Source: G963676795 sp963677215
GTDB taxonomy: Bacteria; Desulfobacterota; Desulfuromonadia; Desulfuromonadales; Geopsychrobacteraceae
DNA length: 64,000 nt
Reading direction: 5' to 3'
Assembly: GCA_963677215.1 (NCBI GenBank)
Contig: OY781919.1
Location: 3,968,001 to 4,032,000, forward strand
In this document: piece by piece, positions 1 to 8,740 of the stretch
How the letters are laid out: each line of letters starts with the position of its first letter
Position numbering within the stretch: the stretch's first letter is position 1
Notes under the pieces: generated by a model
Told to the model about the DNA's origin: nothing
Databases searched by the model: none
The model's input: the letters and a program-made list of their open reading frames with translations, nothing else
Translations under genes and position numbers: made by a program

Positions 1-2
1 AC

Positions 3-401
3 ACAGAACCGAAATACAGCCCACGCTCGACGCCGGAACTGGCTGAAAAGTTCCCGCTGGTCCTCAACACCGGCTCACGCCTGCCGATGTTCGTTCACTC
101 GCGGACCTTCCGCATGCGCTGGACCCGCGCTCTGCGCCCCGACCCGATGATCGACATGAACCCGGCCGATGCAAGGGAACGCGGCATCGCCGAAGGGGAC
201 AAGATAAGCCTCTCGACGCCAAAGGGCTCACTCAGCCTGCTGGCGCACTTGACCGAGACGGTTCCCCAAGGGGTTGTCAGTGTCTACCACAACCTGCCGG
301 GCGCGGATATCAACACGCTTATCGAGCACGATTACCGGGACCCGATCTCAGGCTTCCCGGGCTTCAAATCGCTGCTCTGCCAGGTTGAAAAAAGCGCCTG
401 A
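3..401 (+). CDS. Molybdopterin oxidoreductase, C-terminal end (partial, enters from the left edge)
   Basis: The reading frame is open from base 3 to the stop at 401 with no start, so this is the last ~132 residues of a gene that begins outside the window. The sequence is a molydopterin-dinucleotide-binding C-terminal domain: an LVLNTGSR beta-strand/turn near the left edge, then an MNPADARERGIAEGD segment typical of this barrel, ending in an ISGFPGFKSLLC tail. The DMSO-reductase superfamily includes acetylene hydratase, transhydroxylase and polysulfide/thiosulfate reductases; substrate cannot be told from this domain alone. A four-cluster ferredoxin subunit follows 51 bp downstream, so this is probably the catalytic subunit of a multi-subunit molybdenum or tungsten enzyme. 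Family call is firm; specific function is open. Confidence 0.85.
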   Translation, partial: TEPKYSPRSTPELAEKFPLVLNTGSRLPMFVHSRTFRMRWTRALRPDPMIDMNPADARERGIAEGDKISLSTPKGSLSLLAHLTETVPQGVVSVYHNLPGADINTLIEHDYRDPISGFPGFKSLLCQVEKSA

Positions 402-452
402 ACGCTTAGAACTATCGGATCGTTTTAAGCACCAACGAGGAAAGAGTAAACC

Positions 453-950
453 ATGAACCAGTATGTCTTCACCTTTGATGTTTCACGTTGCTCCGGCTGC
501 ATGGCCTGCACGGTCGCCTGCCAAGATCAGAATGACAGCATCGCCGAAAGCTCGGCCTATCGCCGAGTTACCGCTCGGGAAGAAGGGAGCGGTAACGACT
601 GCCATATCAGCTTCATCTCCATGTCCTGCCTGCATTGCGAGAGCGCCCCCTGCCTGATGGCCTGCCCGACCTGCGCCATCAGCAAAGACCTGGCCGGCAT
701 GGTCAGCAGCAACCGGGACCTGTGCATCGGCTGCCACAGCTGCGAGCTGGCCTGTCCGTTCGGAGCACCAAAGTTCGCCGCCGACGGCAAGATGGCCAAG
801 TGCGACTTCTGCCATGACCGCGTCGAGGCGGGCTTGAAACCGGCCTGTGTCCGGGTCTGCCCGACCAGGGCTCTCGACTTCGGCACCCAACATGAGGTCA
901 CCGAGCGCAAAGCGAAGAACGCTGCGCTCAAGATCTTAAAAGCGCTTTGA
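453..950 (+). CDS. 4Fe-4S ferredoxin subunit of a molybdopterin oxidoreductase
   Basis: The 165-residue protein carries four cysteine groups: CSGCMACTVAC near residue 14, CLHCESAPCLMACPTC near 67, CIGCHSCELAC near 93 and CDFC...CVRVCP near 110-130. This is the DmsB/PhsB/NrfC-type arrangement of four [4Fe-4S] clusters. It would pass electrons between the molybdopterin subunit encoded just upstream and another carrier. There is no signal peptide and no membrane segment. An AGGAAAGAG ribosome-binding site lies about 9 bases before the ATG. The following flavoprotein starts 20 bp downstream, which suggests one operon catalytic subunit - FeS subunit - FAD/NAD subunit, so the physiological partner may be NAD(P)H rather than quinone. 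Family call is strong, the reaction unknown. Confidence 0.88.
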   Translation: MNQYVFTFDVSRCSGCMACTVACQDQNDSIAESSAYRRVTAREEGSGNDCHISFISMSCLHCESAPCLMACPTCAISKDLAGMVSSNRDLCIGCHSCELACPFGAPKFAADGKMAKCDFCHDRVEAGLKPACVRVCPTRALDFGTQHEVTERKAKNAALKILKAL

Positions 951-969
951 CCGCGCAGAAGGCCAAGAG

Positions 970-2172
970 ATGTCTTCCGGTTATTACATACTCGGCAACG
1001 GTGGTGCAGCCAACTACGCCATCAAGGCCCTGCGCTCGGCCGGCTACACCGGTGAACTGCACCAGATTTCGGATGATGCCGGCCCGGGTTTCAACCCGAT
1101 GGTTGCCCCTTATTACCTGGCCGGAAAGGCCGACTGGCAGACCTGCTTCCCCTTTGGCGAGAGCTTCCTCGCAGACCACCAGGTAATTGTCCATCACGAC
1201 GACAAGGTGGCCGCCCTCGACGCAGAAAACGCCATCATCACCACCGCCAGCGGCGAACAGTTCCACTATGACAAATGCCTCGTCGCGACCGGTGCCAGGC
1301 CGGCCATGCCGCCGGTTTCGGGCCTTCGGGAATCACGTTATGCCTTCCCCTTGCGCGAAGCACACACGATATCAGCCCTGGAACAAGCTCATATGAATGC
1401 GAGCAGGGTTCTGGTGCTTGGGGCTTCATTTGTCGGTATCGAACTGGCTGAAGTTTTCACTAGGAAAGGGATCTCCGTCGTCCTCGTTGACATCGCCCCG
1501 CAGATCATGCCCCAGGGAGCCCACCCTCTGGCCGCGCAGCGGATGGAAAACTGGCTGCACCGACATGGGGTTGAAGTCAGGCTGAAAACGACCCTGAGCC
1601 AGATTGAAGATACTCGAGATGGCGTGATCTGTCATTTTCCTGAGAGCGCGCCGGAAAGCTTTGACTTTATCGCTGTATGCGCAGGGATAAGGCCGAACCT
1701 TGAATTTATCGATCCCGGCCAGGTCAAAATTGACCGGGCGCTGTGTACCAACGATTTCATGCAGACCAGCGTGGCGAACATCTACGCTGCCGGCGATGTT
1801 TGTGAATCGTTCAACCGCCTTGCGACCTGCCAGCAATGGATGGGAACCTGGGGCAATGCCTGTTACCAGGGACGGATCGCCGGCCTCAACATGGCGAATG
1901 TCCGCACCAGATCGGCTGGATCGATTCCCCAGCATGTCAGCCCGGTCTTCGCCTGGACCTATATGCAGGTTGGCGATGCGCTCAGGCAGGGGGAACAGAT
2001 CCGCGTCGAAGAGCATGGCGATCCGTTCAACAGCCCCTACTATCTGGCGGTTTATGACCAGGATGTCCTGATCGGCGCCAACCTGATCAACAATCCGGGC
2101 GACCTTGAATGGATCAAAAAGGAGATTACTCAAGAGGTGACCCGAATAAACACAATGCGCGATGCAGTTTAG
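970..2172 (+). CDS. FAD/NAD(P)-dependent oxidoreductase of the rubredoxin/ferredoxin reductase type
   Basis: The 400-residue protein has an N-terminal dinucleotide fold (GNGGAA near residue 9), a central NAD(P)-binding fold (VLVLGASFVGIELAE near 153) and the FAD-binding IYAAGDVCE motif near residue 275. This is the two-fold flavoprotein plan of rubredoxin-NAD reductases, nitrite reductase large-subunit N-termini and NADH oxidases. There is no redox CxxxxC pair of the disulfide-reductase class. It follows the 4Fe-4S subunit by 19 bp and probably forms the NAD(P)H-linked module of the complex whose molybdopterin subunit ends at 401. The reading frame is intact. It ends in tandem stop codons, immediately followed in the same frame by a leftover molybdopterin domain. 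Confidence 0.82.
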   Translation: MSSGYYILGNGGAANYAIKALRSAGYTGELHQISDDAGPGFNPMVAPYYLAGKADWQTCFPFGESFLADHQVIVHHDDKVAALDAENAIITTASGEQFHYDKCLVATGARPAMPPVSGLRESRYAFPLREAHTISALEQAHMNASRVLVLGASFVGIELAEVFTRKGISVVLVDIAPQIMPQGAHPLAAQRMENWLHRHGVEVRLKTTLSQIEDTRDGVICHFPESAPESFDFIAVCAGIRPNLEFIDPGQVKIDRALCTNDFMQTSVANIYAAGDVCESFNRLATCQQWMGTWGNACYQGRIAGLNMANVRTRSAGSIPQHVSPVFAWTYMQVGDALRQGEQIRVEEHGDPFNSPYYLAVYDQDVLIGANLINNPGDLEWIKKEITQEVTRINTMRDAV

Positions 2173-2178
2173 TGAAAT

Positions 2179-2499
2179 ATGGTCTCCGACTCGCGCCTGA
2201 CTTTCATCACTCACAGCAAATGGCGTGAGGACAGCCCCTGGCTACATGAGCTGCAGAAGAAACCGCTGTTGATGATCCATCCAGAGGATGCGGCCCCCAG
2301 ACAGATCCAGAGCGGCGGCGAAATTGTCATGACCTCGCCATGGGGAAAGATCAGAGTCAAGGCAAAACTGACCATCATGATGTTCAAAGGCTCGGTGGAG
2401 ATGATGCATGGCTGGCCAAAAGCCAATGTCAATGAGCTGGTTCCGCGCCAGTTCGATGAGATCAGCGGCTACGCGCCCTACAAGGAAGTCCCCTGCTAG
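2179..2499 (+). pseudogene. Orphan C-terminal domain of a second molybdopterin oxidoreductase (gene remnant)
   Basis: The 106-residue open frame consists only of a molydopterin-dinucleotide-binding C-terminal domain: ITHSKWREDSPW at its start, MIHPEDA...SGGEIVMTSPWG in the middle, and an NELVPRQFDEISGYAPYK tail that parallels the end of the gene at 3-401. It has none of the FeS, Mo-ligand or MGD-binding parts of a working enzyme, which are normally 600-800 residues. It begins 6 bp after the flavoprotein stop, with no room for the missing part and no good ribosome-binding site. The simplest reading is an internal deletion that fused the 3' end of a second catalytic-subunit gene to the flavoprotein gene. 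A small free-standing protein is possible but unlikely. Confidence 0.75.
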
Positions 2500-2525
2500 G
2501 TCAAAAAAGCATAGACAAGTCCACA

Positions 2526-3136
2526 ATGGCCAGATATGGAATCGTCGTTGATGTCGACAGGTGTACCGGCTGCATGACACGCGTTTTAGCCTGCAAACAG
2601 GAACACCTGTGACCGGCCCGGCAGTCTCCTGGACAAAGGTTTACCAGCTGGGAAGCGAACAGGAGAACAGCATCCGTTATAGCCCGGTCATGTGCATGCA
2701 CTGTGACGCAGCCCCCTGCATAGATGCCCGTTGTTCAAGCAAGGCCATTTCGCTGCGGGCCGATGGTATCGTCGTCATCGACCAGACCAAGCGCATGGAG
2801 ATCGGAGCCTGTTTCGCAGCCTGCCCCTACGGCGCTATTGAGACAAATCCTGAAAAAACCTATTTTCCGACGCCACAGCCCTTTGAACAGTACCTGGAAG
2901 CATACCGCCAGAAGCGGCCTGGCAAGGCCTCCAAGTGCAGTCTGTGCAAGCGAGAAGGATTGATGAGGGGAAAGTTCCGCGCTGCGTCGAGATCTGCCAG
3001 TCCGATGCACTGGTCTTCGGCGATCTTGACGATCCACACAGCGCTATCAGCCAGAAGCAGATCCGGGCAAAGAGCCCATGGCGAACAGGCAGCTGAAACC
3101 AAAAACCTGCTACCTTGGCTCGGATCATGACATGGT
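2526..3136 (+). pseudogene. Frameshifted 4Fe-4S subunit of the second molybdoenzyme
   Basis: An ATG at 2526 opens MARYGIVVDVDRCTGCM, the normal start of a molybdoenzyme FeS subunit, but reaches a stop after about 28 codons. The homology then continues in the next frame from about 2610 (VMCMHCDAAPC, ACFAACPYGAIE, KCSLCKREG). It shifts again near 2955 into a third frame reading GKVPRCVEICQSDALVFGDLDDP, and the expected C-terminal end reappears in yet another frame near 3110. Several cluster cysteines are also lost, for example around CIDARCSSK and TKRMEIGACF. With at least three shifts and lost ligands the gene is dead rather than mis-sequenced. It pairs with the orphan molybdopterin domain directly upstream. 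Confidence 0.85.
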
Positions 3137-3737
3137 GAGCATCGACAACCGATTTCCAAATGGTTGAATTAATACAGGGGAAAACAACAGGCACGATGGT
3201 TTAAGCACACAAACAGAAGAGCACGTACGAACGCCAGATAATGCCTGAAGTTCAACTTTCAAACGTGGCTTTGCTTACTGCCTCTACATCATAGGAAGAC
3301 CGCAAAGCTACGTAATTAACCCTGTGGGCCTTTTCTAACGAGGCCATTAGAATACTAAAAGTTTTTTTAAGACTGAAAGAAAGAGAAAAGCTGCCGTGTT
3401 TTGGTTGCGGAATAGCATTAGTAAACATAAGACACTCCATACAAATATTTTTAGATAAACAACCAATAGCAGCACACATCTGAAGAGCGGTAGTGTTTGT
3501 TCGACAACGCCCCTTTCGAGCTTAGGCAAGGCACCGGAACTTCCCGCAATCTGAGCTGCGCATGTGGCCACGGAACCTTCAAGTGAGGTATTCACTCCAG
3601 GCAAGGTTACAAAATGTCTGATTTGTTTTCTTTACCACCTGAAAAATTCACTTCGCTCATACTGGCAGGAAAAGAAACTGCCTCCTTACACGCAAAGAAC
3701 CGAACACAGTGCAGGCATCAGAATAGTGGAGGATCCC
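3137..3737. other. AT-rich intergenic stretch without a recognisable gene
   Basis: About 600 bases with clearly lower GC than the flanking operons. Short open frames exist on both strands, but none has a ribosome-binding site together with a plausible protein. I see no transposase remnant, tRNA or strong hairpin. Given the decayed genes on both sides, it is most likely degraded former coding DNA. Confidence 0.5.
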
Positions 3738-3995
3738 ATGAAAAAAATGAATCGGATATTTGCAATATCTCTTCTTTTGTGCAGTGATTGCAGTTGTGCC
3801 GGCCGTATCATTCAGCGCCGACCAGAACGGCAAAGAGCAGCAACTATAGCAGGTGAGCAGGCGCACCCCGTTTTTTTTGCCGACCAACATCTTCAGCAGC
3901 TCTACGACGACCTGGTCGCGCAAGGGAGCAAATCCCTGGTGACGGCCCTGATCTTTAAATCATTAGAGTTTTGCCCATGGCCTGATATTCTTTAA
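3738..3995 (+). pseudogene. Small exported protein gene, apparently frameshifted
   Basis: A GGAGG site stands about 7 bases before an ATG that opens MKKMNRIFAISLLL, a normal signal-peptide start. In that frame the hydrophobic core breaks into SDCSCAGRIIQRRPERQ. In the +1 frame the same bases read FCAVIAVVPAVSFSADQNGKEQQ, a proper signal peptide with a cleavage site before the stop. Farther on the first frame looks protein-like again (FFADQHLQQLYDDLVAQGSK). The likely history is a pair of compensating or independent shifts in a small periplasmic protein of unknown function. An eight-T run at about 3870-3878 is a possible slippage point. A sequencing error cannot be excluded. Confidence 0.5.
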
Positions 3996-4024
3996 ATAGA
4001 CAACCTTTTCATCGAGGTGGTTTT

Positions 4025-6361
4025 ATGAGTATCGAAAGCCAATCCTATACGCTACCAGTCCTGCCACTGAAGAATACCGTGGTTTTTCCGGGCTCGGCGA
4101 TGCCGATGACATTGCACCGCACAATTTCAGTTCAGGCCCTGGAGGCGGTCTTTTCCAGCGGCAACAAACTGATCGCCACCTTCGCCCAGAAGGATGCCAA
4201 TGTCGATCCGCAGAATCTTTCGGATCTTTACAGCGTCGGAACCACGGCCAACGTTCAGTTGATTTCCAAATTCGGCGACAACCTGCAGATTGTCATCTAC
4301 GGTGTGGAACGGGTCGATATTGTCGATTTCATCCAGTCACGCCCCTTTATCAAGGCTCAGGTTGGCCCCTTCCCGATCAAGCTTAACCACGGCCTGGAAG
4401 CTGAAGCCCTGCAGCGTGAGACCCTCGAACTGATCAAGCAGTTCTTTTCTCTGATTCATCCGGAGCAGAATTACGAGTTTCCATCCATTGTCGGCCCCGA
4501 TGAAGATATCACCCAGCTGGTTTACCCGGTCTGCAAACTATTGAACCTGGACGTTGAAAATGAGCAGAAAGTTCTGGCGGCGGCCTCCGATCAGGAACTT
4601 CTGAAATTGTTCAACGCCTACCTCAATCATGAAATCCAGGTGAAGGAGATCCACAAGAAGATCGCCGAAGAGACTAGGGATAAATTGAATCAGGAACAGC
4701 GCAAATATATCCTGCGCGAGCAGATCAAGACGCTGCAGAAAGAACTGGGGGAGAACAACCCCGAAGTAGAGGCCCAGGAGCTGCGTCAGAAGTTCGAAGC
4801 GACACCCCTGCCGGACAATATCAAAGAAGAAGTCGAAAAAGAGCTGGATCGGCTGGAGCAGATCCCGTCCGCCTCTCCCGAATACCAGGTCGTACAGAGC
4901 CACCTTGAGCTGATCCTGTCACTGCCCTGGGAAGAAACCACGACAGACAATCTGGATCTGGCCAATGCCCGGCAGGTTCTCGACGAAGACCACTACAACC
5001 TGAAAGAGATCAAGGAAAGGATCGTCGAGCAACTGGCCGTCATGAAACTCAATCCAAAGGCCAAAGCACCGATCCTCTGTTTTGTCGGCCCTCCCGGAAC
5101 TGGAAAAACCTCACTTGGCCAGTCGATTGCCCGGGCACTGAGTCGTAAGTTTGACCGATTGAGCCTGGGCGGCATGCACGACGAGGCGGAGCTGCGCGGC
5201 CACCGCAGAACCTACATCGGAGCCATGCCCGGCCGGATTATCCAGACCATCCGTCGCGCCGGGGTAAAAAACCCGCTGATCATGCTTGATGAGATCGATA
5301 AGCTCGGCCACGATTTTCGCGGTGATCCAGCTGCGGCGATGATGGAAATCCTCGACCCAGCGCAAAACCACAGCTTTCACGACAATTACCTCGACCTCCC
5401 CTTCGACCTGTCCAAGGTCTTCTTCATCACCACCGCCAACAGCATCGACACTATCCCCAAGCCGCTGCTCGACCGGATGGAGGTTCTGCACTTAAGTGGC
5501 TACAGCGACCTGGAGAAGCTGGAGATCGCCAAGCGCTATCTGCTGCCGAGGCAAAAAGCGGAAACAGGCCTGAAGCCCGAACAGATCGACCTGGCCGATA
5601 CCGTCATCATGGCGATCATCCGCCGCTACACCCGTGAAGCCGGGGTCCGGGAACTGGAGAGAACGCTCGGCCGACTGGCCCGCAAGTTTGCCGTCTGCTA
5701 CGCCGAAGGGAAGCAGAAATCATCGGCTGTTCTGCTTGAGGATCTGCATGAACTGCTCGGCCAGGAACGTTTCTTCGCCGAACAAATCCGACAGAATCTG
5801 CCCCCGGGGGTTGCAACAGGACTGGCCTGGACCGAGGCTGGCGGTGACGTCCTCTATGTAGAAGCACTCGACCTCCCGCAGGGAGAGCCGTTGACCATGA
5901 CCGGGCACTTGGGAGAAGTTATGAAAGAGTCGGCGATGGCTGCCAACAGCTACGTCATTTCGCATTGTCAGTCACTCGGCATCAGTAAGGAAGTGACCAG
6001 CGTTCATCTCCACGTCCCGTCCGGAGCAATCCCCAAGGACGGCCCATCCGCCGGGGTCACAATTGCCACCGCCTTTGCCTCGCTGTACAGTGGCAAAGCC
6101 GCCCGCAGCGACACGGCCATGACCGGTGAAATCACCTTAAGCGGGCTGGTACTGCCGGTTGGCGGCATCAAGGAAAAGGTTCTGGCTGCCCACCGTGCCG
6201 GACTGAAACGGGTTATTTTGCCTCGTCAAAATGAAAAAGATCTGAATGACCTGCCAGAAGAAGTTCTCTCGGGACTGGAATTTATTTATGCGGATTCCAT
6301 TGAAGATGTTCTGCATACGGCAATTCCGGAATTTAAGGCCGTGTCAAAAGAAAATCTTTAA
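4025..6361 (+). CDS. lon: ATP-dependent Lon protease
   Basis: The 778-residue protein has the full bacterial Lon plan: an N-terminal substrate-binding domain (PVLPLKNTVVFPG at residue ~10), a coiled-coil region around 190-260, an AAA+ module with Walker A GPPGTGKTS near residue 357 and Walker B IMLDEIDK, and a C-terminal serine-lysine protease domain with the catalytic Ser in KDGPSAGV (about 678) and Lys in GGIKEKV (about 720). It degrades misfolded and regulatory proteins in the cytoplasm. A GAGGTGG ribosome-binding site precedes the ATG by about 7 bases. It stands alone, not beside clpX or hupB, so it may be a second lon copy of the genome. Length is normal for the family. Confidence 0.97.
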   Translation: MSIESQSYTLPVLPLKNTVVFPGSAMPMTLHRTISVQALEAVFSSGNKLIATFAQKDANVDPQNLSDLYSVGTTANVQLISKFGDNLQIVIYGVERVDIVDFIQSRPFIKAQVGPFPIKLNHGLEAEALQRETLELIKQFFSLIHPEQNYEFPSIVGPDEDITQLVYPVCKLLNLDVENEQKVLAAASDQELLKLFNAYLNHEIQVKEIHKKIAEETRDKLNQEQRKYILREQIKTLQKELGENNPEVEAQELRQKFEATPLPDNIKEEVEKELDRLEQIPSASPEYQVVQSHLELILSLPWEETTTDNLDLANARQVLDEDHYNLKEIKERIVEQLAVMKLNPKAKAPILCFVGPPGTGKTSLGQSIARALSRKFDRLSLGGMHDEAELRGHRRTYIGAMPGRIIQTIRRAGVKNPLIMLDEIDKLGHDFRGDPAAAMMEILDPAQNHSFHDNYLDLPFDLSKVFFITTANSIDTIPKPLLDRMEVLHLSGYSDLEKLEIAKRYLLPRQKAETGLKPEQIDLADTVIMAIIRRYTREAGVRELERTLGRLARKFAVCYAEGKQKSSAVLLEDLHELLGQERFFAEQIRQNLPPGVATGLAWTEAGGDVLYVEALDLPQGEPLTMTGHLGEVMKESAMAANSYVISHCQSLGISKEVTSVHLHVPSGAIPKDGPSAGVTIATAFASLYSGKAARSDTAMTGEITLSGLVLPVGGIKEKVLAAHRAGLKRVILPRQNEKDLNDLPEEVLSGLEFIYADSIEDVLHTAIPEFKAVSKENL

Positions 6362-6575
6362 CCTGAAAGGGCTTCGGTTAGAGCAGGACAGGAGGTCCTG
6401 AGGAAAAAATTGAAATAACCGGATCTGAATCCGGCTAAACGTAAATTGTCACTCCCCCCAAGAAATAGTAAACAAGTTAATCATTGCACAATCGTCAGAC
6501 ATGGTGCATTGTCGTTCTTATGTAAAAATAGAACATATTGAGTTTTTTATCACATTTCCAAAGGGGGTATTAACC

Positions 6576-7328
6576 ATGTTTAGCTTAAAGGGAAAGAACG
6601 CAGTCGTAACCGGTGCAGCAGCCGGGATTGGTAAAGGGATTGCCATTGCTCTGGCAAGACAAGGCGCCAATGTCGCCATTACCGACCGACCAGGTGTCGA
6701 TATGGAAGCCGCCAAGCAAGAAGCTGCGGCTTTTGGTGGTCAGATCATAACCGTTGCGATGGATGTCTCTGACGAAGCAATGATCGAAACTGCGATGACT
6801 CAGATCCTTGAACAGTTCGGCCAGGTTGATATCTTCGCCAGCAACGCGGGAATCAATACTTGTGAAGATGCCTTGAACATCTCGACCGAAAGCTGGGATC
6901 GTCACTTCGATATCAATGTCAGGGGCGGCTTCCTGGCACTGAAGAAGGTGCTACCGGGCATGATCGAAAACAAGTGGGGCCGTGTCATCTTCACCGCGAG
7001 CCAGGCAGCGACAGTCGGTCGTCCGGGCCAACCTGCCTACTGTGCGACCAAAGGCGCCCTGACCTCTCTTTCACGCGGGCTGGCTCTTGATTACGCGACC
7101 CATAACATCACCGTGAATACCGTCGCGCCAACCTTCGTTCTGACCGATATCAGCAGAAAGAGAATGGAAGACCCGAAATTCAGAGAATGGGTTCTCGGTA
7201 TGATCCCGGTCGGCAGACTGGCGACCATGGACGATGTCGGCAACGCCGTAGCCTTCCTCGCCTCTGAGGAAGCGTCGATGATTACCGGTCACAACCTCCC
7301 GGTTGACGGCGGCTGGACCATTCAATAG
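6576..7328 (+). CDS. Short-chain dehydrogenase/reductase (SDR, FabG-like)
   Basis: The start at 6576 follows AAAGGGGG by 8 bases; an upstream ATG at 6501 lacks such a site. The 250-residue product is a classical SDR: TGAAAGIG cofactor loop near residue 12, the NAG motif (ASNAGI) near 87, catalytic Ser in FTASQAA near 140, YCATK near 153-157, and the closing PVDGGWTIQ. An Asp after the second strand (AITDRPG) favours NAD(H) over NADP(H). It reduces or oxidises a carbonyl/alcohol pair in the cytoplasm, but the substrate is not evident. Phloroglucinol reductase is reported to be an SDR, so a link to the transhydroxylase 13 kb away is conceivable but not shown. It is monocistronic, closed by a terminator at 7355. 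Confidence 0.9.
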   Translation: MFSLKGKNAVVTGAAAGIGKGIAIALARQGANVAITDRPGVDMEAAKQEAAAFGGQIITVAMDVSDEAMIETAMTQILEQFGQVDIFASNAGINTCEDALNISTESWDRHFDINVRGGFLALKKVLPGMIENKWGRVIFTASQAATVGRPGQPAYCATKGALTSLSRGLALDYATHNITVNTVAPTFVLTDISRKRMEDPKFREWVLGMIPVGRLATMDDVGNAVAFLASEEASMITGHNLPVDGGWTIQ

Positions 7329-7354
7329 GAAATCGACACACCAGATCACGCATC

Positions 7355-7387
7355 AAAAGGGCTATCCGAGACGGATAGCCCTTTTTT
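7355..7387 (+). terminator. Rho-independent terminator of the SDR gene
   Basis: A perfect 10-bp stem (GGGCTATCCG at 7359-7368 with CGGATAGCCC at 7372-7381), loop AGA, then six T residues. It lies 27 bp after the SDR stop. Confidence 0.93.
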
Positions 7388-7521
7388 GTCAGAAATTTTT
7401 CTCATCACTGGAGCAATATTCAGCTAAAATCTCTTTTAGAATATCGAAACGAAAAGAGCCGGCGCAACCCGGTGGCTGATAATCAATGGCCTGTCGATAG
7501 AAAATGACGAAAGGACGTAGC

Positions 7522-8655
7522 ATGCAAAAAGCCAAGGTTTACTTTACTGATTTCCGTACCGTCGCCTTCGGTGACGGCCTGCCGACCAAACTGAAGAAGC
7601 TGATTAGAAAAGCCGGTATCGACCAGATCAACATGTCGGAGAAATTCGTCGCCATCAAGATGCACTTCGGCGAGCTGGGTAATATCAGTTACCTGCGCCC
7701 AAATTACGCCAAAGCGGTCGCTGACCTAGTCAAGGAGCTCGGCGGCAAGCCCTTCCTGACCGACTCCAACACCATGTACCCGGGCAAACGTAAAAACGCC
7801 CTGGAGCACCTCGAATGCGCCTGGGAAAACGGTTTCACGCCATTATCAACCGGCTGCCCGATCCTGATCGGCGATGGCCTTAAAGGCACCGACGATATTG
7901 CGGTACCGGTGGTCGGTGGCGAATATGTCAAGGAAGCGCGCATCGGCCGCGCGGTCATGGATGCCGATATCTTCATCAGCCTGACCCACTTCAAGGGACA
8001 CGAAGTAGCCGGTTTTGGCGGAGCGATCAAGAATATCGGTATGGGCTGCGGCTCCCGCGCCGGCAAGACGGAAATGCACAGCAACGGACAGCCAAAAATC
8101 AGCGAGACAAAGTGTTGCGGCTGTCAGATCTGTTTTAAGGAATGCGCCAACGGCGGGTTGGTCTTCGATGCTGCGGCGAAAAAAATGCGCATTGATCCGG
8201 ATAACTGCGTCGGCTGCGGCCGCTGTCTGGGGGCCTGTAATTACGACGCCATCTCATTTGCCTACGATGCAGCGGTCGAAACGCTCAACCGCAAAATGGC
8301 CGAGTACACCAAGGCAGTTGTCGACGGCCGCCCGCATTTTCACATCTCGCTGGTGGTCGATGTCTCCCCTAACTGCGACTGCCACGGCGAGAACGATGCT
8401 CCGATCCTGCCCAACCTGGGGATGTTTGCCTCCTTCGACCCTCTGGCTCTCGATCAGGCCTGTGTCGATGCCTGCATGAAAGCCAAACCTCTGCCGGGCA
8501 GCCAGCTCTATGAGAACATGCAGAGAGCCGACTTTGTCGACCTCAAGGATCACTTCACCAACAGCACCCCCAATTCGGAGTGGCGCAGTTGTCTGGAGCA
8601 GGCCGAGAAAATCGGACTGGGTAGTCGGGACTATGAACTGATCGTGACGAAATAA
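7522..8655 (+). CDS. DUF362-domain iron-sulfur protein with two 4Fe-4S motifs
   Basis: The start at 7522 follows AAAGGACG; the earlier in-frame ATG at 7504 has no such site. The 377-residue protein begins with a DUF362 fold (KVYFTDFRT, then IKMHFGELGN, SLTHFKGHEVAGFGGAIKNIGMG around 160-180), continues with two cysteine groups of a dicluster ferredoxin (CCGCQICFKEC and CVGCGRCLGAC, about 195-245) and returns to the DUF362 part (DPLALDQACVDAC). DUF362-ferredoxin proteins are widespread in anaerobes; their reaction is not established. There is no signal peptide, so it should be cytoplasmic and take part in low-potential electron transfer or FeS chemistry. It is flanked by terminators and is probably transcribed alone. 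Confidence 0.88.
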   Translation: MQKAKVYFTDFRTVAFGDGLPTKLKKLIRKAGIDQINMSEKFVAIKMHFGELGNISYLRPNYAKAVADLVKELGGKPFLTDSNTMYPGKRKNALEHLECAWENGFTPLSTGCPILIGDGLKGTDDIAVPVVGGEYVKEARIGRAVMDADIFISLTHFKGHEVAGFGGAIKNIGMGCGSRAGKTEMHSNGQPKISETKCCGCQICFKECANGGLVFDAAAKKMRIDPDNCVGCGRCLGACNYDAISFAYDAAVETLNRKMAEYTKAVVDGRPHFHISLVVDVSPNCDCHGENDAPILPNLGMFASFDPLALDQACVDACMKAKPLPGSQLYENMQRADFVDLKDHFTNSTPNSEWRSCLEQAEKIGLGSRDYELIVTK

Positions 8656-8659
8656 TAAT

Positions 8660-8694
8660 AAAAGCCATGGTACCTATACGGCTCCATGGCTTTT
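8660..8694 (+). terminator. Rho-independent terminator of the DUF362 gene
   Basis: AAAAGCCATGG at 8660-8670 pairs with CCATGGCTTTT at 8684-8694 around a 13-base loop. It begins 5 bp after the stop codon. Confidence 0.85.
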
Positions 8695-8740
8695 ACATTC
8701 CAAATCATCAAAATTCCGCTCGCGGAGTTTTTCCGGTTCT

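Noticed and set aside
3564..3737. N-terminal extension of the small exported protein up to 3564
   Set aside because: The GGAGG site and signal-peptide start lie at 3738; the extension is not protein-like and has no initiation site.
7395..7521. Possible riboswitch before the DUF362 gene
   Set aside because: CCGGCGCAACCCGG and nearby bases recall parts of c-di-GMP aptamers, but the conserved core and the receptor stem are absent.
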